Positions 36,374 to 44,999 are shown, counted from the first letter of the stretch. The stretch is 64,000 nt of DNA from Mycobacterium sp. HUMS_12744610 (GCF_041206865.1 NZ_JBGEDP010000002.1:124001-188000); one strand, 5' to 3'. A program made the numbers and translations. Notes: a model not told the origin generated them from the letters alone.

Positions 36374-37558
36374 ATGACTTGGCCGGCACACACCTCGGAG
36401 ACCAGGCCGTGGGTGGCACGGGGCCGCCACGGCAGCCGCGCTGACCGCACGCTCACCTACGTTGACGTGACCATCCCGCCGGCTATCGCCGGACTCGACT
36501 ACGACCCCACCGGTCCGACAGCTCGCGTGCACGAGGACGCACTCGTCGCGGTGGCGCGGCTTGAGGCAGGGTTCGGCGAGCACCTGGCCCCGTTGGCTGA
36601 TTTTCTGCTGCGCAGCGAGTCGGTCGCATCGTCGAAGATCGAGCATGTCGATGCTGGTTGGCCGGCATTTGCCAAGGCGGTCGCGGGTGGGCGGGCCAGC
36701 GACGAAGCTCAGTCGCAGTTGGCGGCGACGCGGGCCCTGGCGGCGATGGTCGACGATGCAGGAGCGGGTCCGATCACGCTGGCTGGCGTCCTGGAGGCGC
36801 ATCGGCTGCTCATGTCGCCGGACTACTACGCCGCCGCGGAGAGCGGTGCGCTGCGGACGGTGCAGAACTGGATCGGCGGCAGCGACTACACGCCCTTGGA
36901 TGCGATGTACGTGGCTCCCCCGCCCGAGCTGGTCTCGGACCTGATGGCCGATTTGATGTCCTTCGTCGACCGCACAGACCTGCCCACCGTGGCCCAGGCG
37001 GCCATCGCGCACGCGCAGTTTCTGTCGATTCACCCGTTCACCGACGGCAATGGGCGCATCGGGCGAGCGTTGATCAGCGCGACGTTGCGCCGGCGTGGAC
37101 TCACCCGGCGGGTCACAGTTCCGCTGGCGTCGGTGATGCTCGCCGACATCAGCCGCTACTTCGGTGAGTTGACCGCATACCGCCGCGGCGATGCAGATAG
37201 TTTTGTGCGCTACGTGTCGGAGGCGGCAGTGATCGCGAGCTCGGCGGCCGAGCAGTCCGCGGCCCGCTTGAGCGGGCTACCCGATCACTGGCGCTCGATG
37301 GCCCGGCCGCGGGCGAATTCCGCCGACGAGAACCTGGTGGATCGGCTCCTGGATACGCCAATCCTGAACGCCGCGACCGCTTTTGAGATCACCGGGACCA
37401 GTGAGCCGAGCACGTACAAGGCGCTGGATCGGCTCACGGAGGCCGGTGTGCTTGAAGTGGTGTCTGCATCACGCCGGAATCGGATCTGGGCGGCTCGCGA
37501 TGTGCTGTTGGAGTTGGATGCCCTCAGCGCCGCAATCGGCCGACGAGTCCGTAGCTGA
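36374..37558 (+). CDS. Fic-family protein with C-terminal winged helix
   Basis: A 394-aa protein from ATG 36374 (GGAGATGG upstream). The Fic active site HPFTDGNGRIGR is complete at about residues 220-231. SESVASSKIE at about 81-90 fits the inhibitory helix motif (S/T)xxxE. The C-terminal 70 residues form a winged HTH (AFEITGTSEPSTYKALDRLT). Fic enzymes usually transfer AMP to target proteins and the N-terminal inhibitory helix restrains them. The upstream intergenic region (36293-36373) is unusually AT-rich. Confidence 0.88.
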   Translation: MTWPAHTSETRPWVARGRHGSRADRTLTYVDVTIPPAIAGLDYDPTGPTARVHEDALVAVARLEAGFGEHLAPLADFLLRSESVASSKIEHVDAGWPAFAKAVAGGRASDEAQSQLAATRALAAMVDDAGAGPITLAGVLEAHRLLMSPDYYAAAESGALRTVQNWIGGSDYTPLDAMYVAPPPELVSDLMADLMSFVDRTDLPTVAQAAIAHAQFLSIHPFTDGNGRIGRALISATLRRRGLTRRVTVPLASVMLADISRYFGELTAYRRGDADSFVRYVSEAAVIASSAAEQSAARLSGLPDHWRSMARPRANSADENLVDRLLDTPILNAATAFEITGTSEPSTYKALDRLTEAGVLEVVSASRRNRIWAARDVLLELDALSAAIGRRVRS

Positions 37559-37602
37559 AGTCTGTTCTGTGAATTTTCGTCGGCACTCACTGGTCGGACC
37601 GA

Positions 37603-38238
37603 TCACTCCGCTTGCGGCGGCGCATCGGAGTGATTGACGTACTCGGTCGGGTCGAGAGGTGGGGCGGTGGGCATCCGCTGAGCGCGCAGATCGTCCGCAG
37701 TGTGGGGCGCTACCTCGTAGAAAGGCGGCAAGTCGTCGATCGTCATGCCAGTCCAGCGGAGGTGTTTGAGGCGACCAGCACAATTGTCGATCGGGAGCAC
37801 TGTTGGAACGAATCGTTCGGAGACAATCGGGCTGGTCGCGAATACGAAGGTGCGCGCTCCGAATGATCGCTGGCGCTGCAGGGCATTGGCCCACACCGTG
37901 ATGCAGCTGGTCTCGGCACACTCGCGGTGGTGGGCCAGCTCCGCGATATGGGCGAAGGCCCGTGTGCTGTCGTGCTGCAGGCTGACTTCAGGCCAGCAGT
38001 CCCAATCGGCCGGACGACGGAGCGCCGAGGTTGTGCTGGTCTCCTCCTCGCCGGCGCCGTGATGATGATGTGATTCAGCGGCCGCCGTGTCGACGACTTC
38101 TACTGGCGCATAGGGCAACCCGTTGTAGGCGGGAATGCAAACCTCGTTGAGGTCACTGCGGAGGTGTGCCGCGTGTGCTCGCCACCACGCAATGGGGTCG
38201 TCTTCCGGTATCCCAAGACACTGCTCCTTCTCGTTCAT
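37603..38238 (-). CDS. Unknown protein with H-x-x-E-C motif
   Basis: A 211-aa protein from ATG 38238. The centre has AHIAELAHHRECAETSCITV followed by WANAL. The same pattern (HLHECSEASCLQVWRRAL) is found in the protein at 48603-49163, and a looser one (AHCSEDVQAVWRRAL) at 56717-57052. These look like one plasmid-borne family of unknown role. The His/Cys spacing suggests metal binding. Confidence 0.5.
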   Translation of the reverse strand: MNEKEQCLGIPEDDPIAWWRAHAAHLRSDLNEVCIPAYNGLPYAPVEVVDTAAAESHHHHGAGEEETSTTSALRRPADWDCWPEVSLQHDSTRAFAHIAELAHHRECAETSCITVWANALQRQRSFGARTFVFATSPIVSERFVPTVLPIDNCAGRLKHLRWTGMTIDDLPPFYEVAPHTADDLRAQRMPTAPPLDPTEYVNHSDAPPQAE

Positions 38239-38532
38239 GCTGTTGATGTTCCTCTCGGGGACGCCCTATTCGTTCTGTCTCGTCATCGTGCCCGGCGGGT
38301 ACGACATTGTGGCGCCTGTCTGGCCAGCAAGCCCTTCGCCACGGCGTGTGTTTTCGAGCGTTGTCGGTGCCCGGTGCGATGCTGCACCTCGACACGGTTG
38401 TTGCTCCCAGGGAGGGCGGAGATGGCTCGTCGCGCGATTGTCGATGGCCTACCGCGTTTAGCCTTTGCCTCGCGGAGGTTGTCGGTGCATCGGTTTACCC
38501 TGCGGCGCACCAAACTGAGAGGGGTGGTTGTT

Positions 38533-38730
38533 ATGGCGCTGCAGGATTCGACGAGAGAGAAATACCGGATTTCCTATCGGCTCGAACGGCAGATATGCGA
38601 TGGGGAATTCCAAGAGATTGGTTTCGGAAACACGCTCGTGTACGACTCGATCGATGACGCAGTGGCCGAGGCTGTGTCGTCGATGACCGAGTGCGGGATC
38701 TATGTTCCAGGCAGGACGAGGCAGAAATGA
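38533..38730 (+). CDS. Unknown 65-aa protein
   Basis: Starts at ATG 38533 after a purine-rich GAGAGGGGTGG; an in-frame ATG at 38421 is possible. Reads MALQDSTREKYRISYRLERQ, then a Gly-rich turn and an acidic helix. No family recognised. The stretch 38239-38532 in front holds no other convincing gene. Confidence 0.45.
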   Translation: MALQDSTREKYRISYRLERQICDGEFQEIGFGNTLVYDSIDDAVAEAVSSMTECGIYVPGRTRQK

Positions 38731-38802
38731 ACCCGGCGCTTACCCGTTCCGCTCACCAGTCAACGCTCGACGGCAGCCCAACATTCATGTGACACAAGGG
38801 CG

Positions 38803-39273
38803 CTACGCCGGACGGTGGAGTGTGCTGTTGCGTCGCCGTCGTTCGGCTCGCTGCTGACGTAGGTACAGGACGCGTTGTTCGAGCCAGTTCGGTTCCGGTC
38901 CGTCTGTCAGGACGTCGATTTGCGGGTCGGTGAGGCCTTGTGGTTTTCCATCGACCGCGGCGCCGGTGATGAGTACCGGGCCCCATAGCAGGGGGACGGT
39001 GCGCGGCAGAAATGAACTGGCTGCAAGCAGGTTCAGGGTCGCCATCCTGTTGACCGTCGCCCATGTTCCGGCTGCGCTGAACCAGAAGACGATTCCGGAT
39101 CGGACGCTCACCCCTTCGGCGTGATCGCCGAGGAGTTCGGCCAGCAGGTTCGGCGTGATCTCGACGAGCGACATCTGCTCGTTCGTGTCGATCGCGACGC
39201 CAACGTCGACGCCCTTGTCGACGAGCAACTCATCGTTTTCGCTGAGATGGCCGTCAAATTCCTTCACGAACAC
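38803..39273 (-). CDS. Unknown protein, paralogue of 48160-48606
   Basis: A 156-aa protein. It shares with the protein at 48160-48606 the core GIVFWFSAAGTWATVNRMAT, then VPLLWGPVLITG and a LTDPQIDVL helix, ending in an Arg-rich helix (YLRQQRAERRRRN). It lies directly downstream of the MerR regulator (2-nt gap). Function unknown. Confidence 0.6.
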   Translation of the reverse strand: MFVKEFDGHLSENDELLVDKGVDVGVAIDTNEQMSLVEITPNLLAELLGDHAEGVSVRSGIVFWFSAAGTWATVNRMATLNLLAASSFLPRTVPLLWGPVLITGAAVDGKPQGLTDPQIDVLTDGPEPNWLEQRVLYLRQQRAERRRRNSTLHRPA

Positions 39274-39275
39274 TC

Positions 39276-39830
39276 CTAGGCGACTTGGTTGCGCCGTTTG
39301 GCGAGTTCGTCGTCGACGGCGCCGGGTTGGCGCTCACCGGTGGCTGTTTCTGATGGGAATTGGCGGATGTCTTCACGGAGGCTAGGCAGGGAGGCGCCCA
39401 CGGCGATGCCGAAGACGCCTTGGCCTCCGGCGAGCAGATCGACGACTTCGCTGGCGGTGGTGCATTCGTAGATGCCGACACCGTCGGAGACGAGGGTGAG
39501 TCCGGTGAGGTCCGTGACGCCGCGATCGCGTAGCGCTGCCACGGCGGTGCGAATGTTGGCCAGAGATATGCCGGCGTCGAGGAGTCGTTTCACGATCCGC
39601 AGGACGAGGAGGTCGCGGAAGCTGTAGAGACGCACGGTTCCGGATCCGGACGCGGTGGCGATGGATGGTTGGACCAGCTCAGTTCGTGCCCAGTAGTCGA
39701 GTTGTCGGTAGGTGATGCCCACGACGGCGCATGCTGCCGGTCCACGCCAACCTCGGGTGTCGTCGGCGACTGCGGATACTGCGTCGAACGCTTCGGCGTC
39801 GAGATCTTCGAAGCTGAGCTGCTGTTCCAT
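39276..39830 (-). CDS. MerR-family regulator related to Rv1828/FtsR
   Basis: A 184-aa protein from ATG 39830, which has GGGAGGA about 9 nt upstream. GITYRQLDYWARTELVQPSI, VRLYSFRDLLVLRIVKRLLD and ECTTASEVVDLLAGGQGVFG closely follow the mycobacterial regulator Rv1828 (FtsR, an activator of ftsZ, established for corynebacteria). It is shorter than the chromosomal protein (about 247 aa as I recall). A mobile copy could interfere with division control or serve local genes. It is followed by an unknown gene in the same operon. Confidence 0.8.
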   Translation of the reverse strand: MEQQLSFEDLDAEAFDAVSAVADDTRGWRGPAACAVVGITYRQLDYWARTELVQPSIATASGSGTVRLYSFRDLLVLRIVKRLLDAGISLANIRTAVAALRDRGVTDLTGLTLVSDGVGIYECTTASEVVDLLAGGQGVFGIAVGASLPSLREDIRQFPSETATGERQPGAVDDELAKRRNQVA

Positions 39831-40047
39831 CACGGTGGTCCTCCCGGTTTCCATGGTAGGTCGGCCGGGTGGGCAGGCGCCTGTGACGCGCTAGGTTTGA
39901 CACGGAACGCGTCGTCACCAACCTGCGCGCGTAGTGCGCGTATGTCGGCGCAGGGCTGCGCTTCGCGCCCCGGAAAGGACACCCGTTGTTGCTTCAACGC
40001 GAGCACGTCGTGGCCGCCGCCGCGCCCCGAGGACGGCGGTAATCGCC

Positions 40048-40602
40048 GTGGGACTCGTCGAGAAGGTCTCGCGCGCACTGGTCGAGAACATAACCGCCCG
40101 CTGCCAATGGGACGAAGCCGCTCAGCTGTACTGGCTCGAACTCACCGCCGGCCAGGTAACGATGCACCTATTCCCGATTGACCAGAGTGTCTTCGACACC
40201 GGGCATCGCCCTACTGATGTGCTGGCCGGATTGGCCCGGGAGGTCGCCGCCCAGCAGGACGCACTACGGCGGGCAGTTCCACCAGGACTGTTCGGCCTGG
40301 CGTTCTTCTGCGAAGCGTGGTCTGTGACTGTGCCCGCAAATGCAGACGAATGGGACAACGCAGCCAGGGCCGCGGCCGCCGGCGCAGTCCCCCAACACCC
40401 GGACCGCGTGGAGCAGCGAATGATCTACGCCGTCGAACGCGGCGGCCGCCGATTCCTGGTCAGCCAAAACCGCGGTGAACCCGTCGAGACCAGCGTCGAG
40501 CACCCGGACGAACCAGCCGGCCCGAGGAACTTCGGACCGGCCACCGACGCACTCGATGCGTTCCTGGCGGCAATGCTCGGCGTCAACCTACGCCGCCGGT
40601 AA
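40048..40602 (+). CDS. Unknown 184-aa protein
   Basis: Starts at GTG 40048, the first start inside the good-codon region. EKVSRALVENITARCQWDEA, then VPPGLFGLAFFCEAWSV and a FLVSQNRGEPVE segment. Soluble alpha/beta pattern. It ends FLAAMLGVNLRRR. The same general layout is common in actinobacterial plasmids but I cannot name it. Confidence 0.5.
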   Translation: MGLVEKVSRALVENITARCQWDEAAQLYWLELTAGQVTMHLFPIDQSVFDTGHRPTDVLAGLAREVAAQQDALRRAVPPGLFGLAFFCEAWSVTVPANADEWDNAARAAAAGAVPQHPDRVEQRMIYAVERGGRRFLVSQNRGEPVETSVEHPDEPAGPRNFGPATDALDAFLAAMLGVNLRRR

Positions 40603-40674
40603 CCGAGAGCCGGCCTGGCGATGTCGACGTGTCACACTGCAGCCGCTTCAGGCGCTCGTCATGGAATGCCGGCT

Positions 40675-40998
40675 TCACCGAACTGTCGGCCAGTCCCAGG
40701 TTGTGAGCGCATGCGCTACCTTCTCGGGCCAGCGCAATGGCGATTCTTCGAGCGGAAACACCTTGGCCCACACGGGATCATCGCCCGGGTCACCAAGGTG
40801 TGCGAATCCTTCGCGGTCTAGTAGGAGGTACAACGGTCGCACCTCTCCGTCCTCGCAGCGGACGGCAAGATAGGCACGGCCCTTCGCGACGCTCGCGTCG
40901 ATCGCGACTGCATTCGGGTACTCACGCTGCAGCGCCGCAGCGATCGACAGTCGGGGCCGAGCTCCGCTCTCAGTGCCGGGGATCGAATCCCAACCCAT
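40675..40998 (-). CDS. Unknown 107-aa protein
   Basis: Reads MGWDSIPGTESGARPRLSIA at the start. The centre is beta-rich (GRAYLAVRCEDGEVRPLYLL) and the end is WPEKVAHALTTWDWP. No membrane segment. It lies upstream of the MPT63-like gene's 3' end and may be cotranscribed with it (23-nt gap). Confidence 0.5.
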   Translation of the reverse strand: MGWDSIPGTESGARPRLSIAAALQREYPNAVAIDASVAKGRAYLAVRCEDGEVRPLYLLLDREGFAHLGDPGDDPVWAKVFPLEESPLRWPEKVAHALTTWDWPTVR

Positions 40999-41021
40999 CG
41001 CAGATCTCCCCTTTGCTGGCT

Positions 41022-41942
41022 CTAGGTCGCCGGCGGCGGGACCACCATCGTCGTCGACGGCGCCGGCGCGGCGGTTCCGGGGGCTTGCCCAGCTCCACCG
41101 TGGGTCACCGGTGTGCCCGCGCTGTCCGCCGCGGCCGGAGCCGGGGTCTGTTCCGCGGCCGCCGGCGCTGGGGTTACCGCAGAAGTGGTCGGCGCACCCG
41201 GCATCGTGGGGCCCGGTGTGGACGGGATGGGCGTCCCTTGACTATCCGCCGGCAGCGGCGTGCCCTGACTCACTGGCGGCAACGGCGTTCCTTGGCTGCC
41301 TTCTGGCGGCAGGGCGCCCGGGGCGCCCGGTGCTGCAGCTGGCGCGGCGGTCGGGGTCGGCGATACTGGGGCGGATCCGGCCGGCGTCGGCGTCGACGCG
41401 CCGGTCCCCGGAGAGGTGTACGAACTCGAACCGGAGCCGGTCGACGACGATCGCGGTGGCGCCGGCGGTGGCTGTACCCACACCGCCAAATCAGGGCCGC
41501 CAGCGTTGTAGACCACGCTGTCCGGGGCGTCGCCGGTCACGTCGAAGTAGACCTTGCCGGTCGTCTTCTGGCCTTGCGGCAGGGTCGATGGGTTCACACC
41601 CTGGGGTGTCGCGACGCCGAACAGCACCCGATAGGTCTGTCCGCTGCGCGCGCGGGCGTTCAGGTTGGACACGATCGGAACGACTGTCCCGCGTATCGCG
41701 TGATCGGTAGCCGTCGCCTCCCACAGCGTTCCTGCCACCGGATAGGGAATGGCGTCGGAACTGGGCTTCAGGTCACCGACGGTCCAGGCCTGCACAACAT
41801 CACCGTTGTTCAGCTCCGCGGCGCTGCCAAGCGTGTGGGTCACCGAGTCGTCGGCAATCGCCGCCGGCGCGTAGAAGACGCTGACGCTCGCAGCGGCGGT
41901 AACCGCAGCGACCATCAGGTTCGTTGACGTGGTGATCTTCAC
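41022..41942 (-). CDS. Secreted MPT63-like (DUF1942) protein with Pro-rich tail
   Basis: A 306-aa protein from GTG 41942 (GGGAGGG just upstream). A signal peptide (LMVAAVTAAASVSVFYAPAA, cleavage after AIA-like sequence near residue 30). The immunoglobulin-like MPT63 domain follows: GDVVQAWTVGDLKPSSDAIP, then YPVAGTLWEATATDHAIRGT and TTGKVYFDVTGDAPDSVVYN. The last 150 residues are rich in Pro, Ala, Ser and Thr with repeated QGTP(L/I)P units. MPT63 is a small secreted mycobacterial antigen of unknown biochemical role. The fusion to a long repetitive tail is unusual. Confidence 0.85.
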   Translation of the reverse strand: MKITTSTNLMVAAVTAAASVSVFYAPAAIADDSVTHTLGSAAELNNGDVVQAWTVGDLKPSSDAIPYPVAGTLWEATATDHAIRGTVVPIVSNLNARARSGQTYRVLFGVATPQGVNPSTLPQGQKTTGKVYFDVTGDAPDSVVYNAGGPDLAVWVQPPPAPPRSSSTGSGSSSYTSPGTGASTPTPAGSAPVSPTPTAAPAAAPGAPGALPPEGSQGTPLPPVSQGTPLPADSQGTPIPSTPGPTMPGAPTTSAVTPAPAAAEQTPAPAAADSAGTPVTHGGAGQAPGTAAPAPSTTMVVPPPAT

Positions 41943-42047
41943 GTTCCCTCCCAGATTCCCTGTCGTAGAGCGCCTCATCAGCAAACTAGCAGGCCTCGGA
42001 GCGGCCTTCCTCAGGCCTCGGCAGCCGTCGGCGACGCGCCAGTTTGG

Positions 42048-42479
42048 TCAGGCGAGGTGCTCGCGGACGGCCTGCTCGACGAACAGGGGAATTAAGTCGC
42101 GGTCGTTGTGGGTGTCGAAGTCGGCGTGGATGCGGCGGACGGTCGTGGCGATCGCCTCGGGTGCGACCGTTGGATATGTGATTCGCAGTTGGGCTACGAG
42201 GTTGTCGATGGCCGCGTATTCCGCGGCTCGCGCGGTGTGTGGATCGTCGCCGTATTCGGCGCAGGGGGTGCCGCGGTGCTCTCGGTTGAAGGCGTCGTGC
42301 GCGGCCACGATGTGGTCCGGGGTGGCTTCGGGGTGTTCGCGGGCGAGCACGTCGATGGCGAGCCATGTTGTGGGGCCCAGCGCCGCGGTGTGGTGGGGTT
42401 GGCGGCCCCTTGCGATAGCCGCGGTGAGCAGCTCGCGGAAGATCTTTTCGGCCAGGTCGGTCGATTCTGCAGCGGGCAT
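42048..42479 (-). CDS. Unknown helical protein
   Basis: A 143-aa protein, predicted all-helical (LAEKIFRELLTAAIARGRQP, RRIHADFDTHNDRDLIPLFV). One Cys. No motif. It is transcribed away from the antitoxin-RES operon; its promoter would lie between 42480 and 42550. Confidence 0.5.
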   Translation of the reverse strand: MPAAESTDLAEKIFRELLTAAIARGRQPHHTAALGPTTWLAIDVLAREHPEATPDHIVAAHDAFNREHRGTPCAEYGDDPHTARAAEYAAIDNLVAQLRITYPTVAPEAIATTVRRIHADFDTHNDRDLIPLFVEQAVREHLA

Positions 42480-42551
42480 AGCGGCGAGGGTACGGGCCGG
42501 TGGTTACGTGCCGGCGACATGCATGTTGCGACCCATAGCGTTCTTGTTTTG

Positions 42552-42605
42552 CTTGACACGGTTGACGTTACCTGCTTGACCGTCTTGACGGGCCGTGTTT
42601 ACTGT
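42552..42605 (+). promoter_or_regulatory. Leaderless promoter and repeated TTGAC boxes before the RES operon
   Basis: Four TTGAC words occur as two direct repeats of the form CTTGACnnnnTTGAC (42552-42566 and 42575-42589). The third word serves as a -35 (TTGACC) with an 18-bp spacer to TACTGT (42600-42605), and ATG 42612 follows 6 nt later. The direct repeats are a likely antitoxin operator. Confidence 0.6.
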
Positions 42606-42611
42606 GGGTCT

Positions 42612-43139
42612 ATGACCGATGTCGGGGCGTTCGAGCGGCGACTGATCAGTTCGCTGAGCGGAAAGGTGCATGAGCGCCTGCGCAACGCCGACGACGCCAA
42701 CGTTGACGTCGCGATGTTTGGGGATCCTGAGGAGCTAGCCGAAGCTATGGCTGCCGTCCTGCCACTCGGCCATGTCTACGACAAAATCTCGGGCCCGTTC
42801 TATGACACTGCGGGCTTGACCCGCTGGCTAGGCATCAGCCGTCAGGCGCTTCACCAGAAGGTCGGTCGCCAGGCGATCCTGGCGTGCCCTCTCTCTGACG
42901 GCGGGTCGGTGTATCCCGCGTGGCAGTTCCTGACCAACCGCGCGACGATCCCCCACCTGGCCGATGTTCTGGAGGCACTGGCCGCCGGCACCGATGATGC
43001 CTGGATGATCGCGTTGTGGATGCGCGCCCCGAACGACGAGCTCGACGGTGATCGGCCAAGTGATTGGCTGCGTCGCGGCCGCGACCCCGAGTTGGTCCTT
43101 GAAGCTGCGCGGCGGACAGCTGCGGGCTGGGATTCGTGA
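42612..43139 (+). CDS. Antitoxin partner of a RES-domain toxin
   Basis: A 175-aa protein. The central segment (YDTAGLTRWLGISRQALHQK, then VYPAWQFL) is the DNA-binding part of Xre/MbcA-like antitoxins, followed by VLEALAAGTDDAWMIALWMR and PSDWLRRGRDPELVLEAARR, typical of the DUF2384-like toxin-binding region. The stop overlaps the toxin's GTG (GTGA). In M. tuberculosis the equivalent pair is MbcA-MbcT. The N-terminal 60 residues are an extension. Confidence 0.8.
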   Translation: MTDVGAFERRLISSLSGKVHERLRNADDANVDVAMFGDPEELAEAMAAVLPLGHVYDKISGPFYDTAGLTRWLGISRQALHQKVGRQAILACPLSDGGSVYPAWQFLTNRATIPHLADVLEALAAGTDDAWMIALWMRAPNDELDGDRPSDWLRRGRDPELVLEAARRTAAGWDS

Positions 43140-43777
43140 CTACGCGACGTCAGCGGACAGCACTCAGGCCGCCGCCGAAGGATATCGTCCGGTTTCCTAA
43201 ATGGCGGTTGCGGCCGACGCACGACCTACTGCGTGCGCACGGTGTCGGACTGTCGCCGTGGTGGTTCTCCAGCGATCTTTCTGGGCGGTTCGATCTTGTC
43301 CCGCCGAATGGAACATGTTATTTGGCAACGGATCTCGAAACGGCCCTGCGTGAACGCTTCGGTCACGCTCTGGTCAATCAGGGCGTGGTCACGTTCGAGG
43401 CTGCGGCGCGGACTCATGTGTCGAGGCTGCGGGTGCCGGCAGGGCGATGGTTGGCCAACACGTGCCACGATGGCGCAGCACATTTCGGTTTGACGCGCGA
43501 GCTGGGGACGTGCGCGGACTACCGTCTTCCGCAGGCCTGGGCGGCAGCATTCCACGGGAGTGGCCTATCCGGCACTCGCTATCAGACACGGTTCACGACA
43601 GGGCCGCGGCCTAACGCAGTCGCCCTGTTCGGTGAGGCGGGACAGCAGGAATGGCCCGTTGACGATGCTCCGTTAGCCGGTGTTGATGCATGCGGTGATG
43701 TTGGTATCACGGTCGTGCACTTGCCTTCCCGACGGCAACTGCGGATTCAGCCCCCACCAGAGGAGACAATTCGCTAG
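43136..43777 (+). CDS. RES-domain toxin (NAD-degrading family)
   Basis: A 213-aa protein from GTG 43136. RES hallmarks: RFPKWRLRPTHDLLRAHGVG with the binding Arg, WWFSSDLSGRFDLVPPNGTC with an early Arg, YLATDLETALRERFG with the catalytic Glu, and GLSGTRYQTRF with the late Ser. RES toxins such as MbcT phosphorolyse or hydrolyse NAD (established). Slightly longer than usual because of a C-terminal extension. The antitoxin is directly upstream. Confidence 0.85.
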   Translation: MTTRRQRTALRPPPKDIVRFPKWRLRPTHDLLRAHGVGLSPWWFSSDLSGRFDLVPPNGTCYLATDLETALRERFGHALVNQGVVTFEAAARTHVSRLRVPAGRWLANTCHDGAAHFGLTRELGTCADYRLPQAWAAAFHGSGLSGTRYQTRFTTGPRPNAVALFGEAGQQEWPVDDAPLAGVDACGDVGITVVHLPSRRQLRIQPPPEETIR

Positions 43778-43911
43778 GGCTAGGAGTTCAAGTCGAAGGC
43801 CCCGTTGCTCCGTGGGCTCAACAGTGAGCAGCCAGGCCGTCGTGGATCTTGGCGCGTGGCGCAAGCACCGAACTGGCTGCCCGCTAACCCCCTTATGGCG
43901 AACCCCCGCGA

Positions 43912-44733
43912 TCACATCGTGTGTGTGGGCGTGAACGTCGTCAGATTGCCGCGATAGTGCAGAACGGCGCGGCCCGGCCGGGCGGCAGCTTCAATGTCTG
44001 ATCGGCCGAGTATCCGTAGAGTTTCGTGATCAACGTCGCCCATCGCGATCGCGTACGACATGGAACTCAGCAGACTGCGGCCGGTCTCGAAGGTGAGCGC
44101 GGTCGAACAGAGTTGCAGTGCGATGCCCGTACAGCGGCCCGCCGCGCATAGCCTGTTGAGTGCACCAGCGATTTGGGGGTCTGTCCCCTCGGATGCCAAC
44201 AGGGTTGGGTACTGGTCGGCTTGAATGAGGATTTGCGGTAACGGCGCGAGGTCTGCCCGTTGATGATTGCGCAGCCAGGTGTAGTCCGTCCAGTCCTGTG
44301 TGCCGGCCCGATCCAGGAGATCGAGTCGGCGGTCGATTTCTGCGGCTGCAAGTTCTGCGAGCATGGCGGCGCTGCCGTCGCCGGCGATGAAGTGGTCGAC
44401 ATGAGGTAGTGCGCTTAGCAGCGTGTCACGGTGGAATGCCTCTACGCGACCATCGACTTCCTGACGTAGCTGCGTCAGGTCAGTCGACGGTAGCTGCTGT
44501 TCGAGGAAGGCCAGCTTTGCTTTGAGGATGCTTGGATCAGTCCGATCGGGTCGGACCAGCCACACCCTCAGTGTGTCGGGGTCTTGAGCCTCGGTCGCCG
44601 ACAGCACGAGCGAGCTTGGGAGCAAGGCGCCGCTTCGGGTGGCGCCGGTGATCACAATGCCGTGCAGCTGGTCGGCCGTAACGTCGAGGCAGACAGTGTC
44701 GCCACCCCCGCCGGCGCCCAGGACATATCGCAT
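43912..44733 (-). CDS. Stand-alone EccC-like FtsK/SpoIIIE domain with dead P-loop
   Basis: A 273-aa protein consisting of one ATPase domain. The colinear pattern with EccC is strong: HGIVITGATRSGALLPSSLV in the Walker A place, LPHVDHFIAGDG, LAAAEIDRRLDLLDRAGTQD, LAPLPQILIQADQY in the Walker B place, and GRCTGIALQLCSTAL. The P-loop Lys-Ser/Thr is replaced by Ala-Leu, and Walker B D-E is A-D. It should not hydrolyse ATP. Degenerate EccC domains bind secretion signals (established for ESX), so an adaptor or decoy role is plausible. It is the third gene of an HTH-controlled operon. Confidence 0.75.
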   Translation of the reverse strand: MRYVLGAGGGGDTVCLDVTADQLHGIVITGATRSGALLPSSLVLSATEAQDPDTLRVWLVRPDRTDPSILKAKLAFLEQQLPSTDLTQLRQEVDGRVEAFHRDTLLSALPHVDHFIAGDGSAAMLAELAAAEIDRRLDLLDRAGTQDWTDYTWLRNHQRADLAPLPQILIQADQYPTLLASEGTDPQIAGALNRLCAAGRCTGIALQLCSTALTFETGRSLLSSMSYAIAMGDVDHETLRILGRSDIEAAARPGRAVLHYRGNLTTFTPTHTM

Positions 44734-44762
44734 GTCGCTCTTCCGTTGGTTGCTGGGGCGGT

Positions 44763-44999
44763 TTAGTTATAGCGCCTGGCGTAGCGCTGCAGAATCTCTG
44801 GGTGCGGCGCGATCAACTCGGGGTCGTCGAGGTCGATCCACGGGTCGGCGCCGACGAACCCGTCGTACTGACTGCTCAACTGGCCGACCCGTGCCTGGCC
44901 GTCGGCGATCTCGCGGATCCGGAAGAGGCTCGGGTTGCCGTGTACCTCATACTCCGACTTGATCTGGACGAGGTCACCGACCTCGAATCGCTTCGTCAT
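44763..44999 (-). CDS. Small KOW/SH3-like protein
   Basis: A 78-aa protein; MTKRFEVGDLVQIKSEYEVH and RIREIADGQARVGQLSSQYD suggest a small beta barrel. Start ATG 44999 overlaps the upstream HTH gene's stop. It lies between the HTH protein and the EccC-like protein. Confidence 0.55.
   Translation of the reverse strand: MTKRFEVGDLVQIKSEYEVHGNPSLFRIREIADGQARVGQLSSQYDGFVGADPWIDLDDPELIAPHPEILQRYARRYN

Noticed and set aside
40737..41927. Long plus-strand ORF very rich in Arg and Gly
   Set aside because: It is the antisense of the MPT63-like gene and its repetitive tail. Composition is not protein-like and the minus frame has signal peptide and family motifs.
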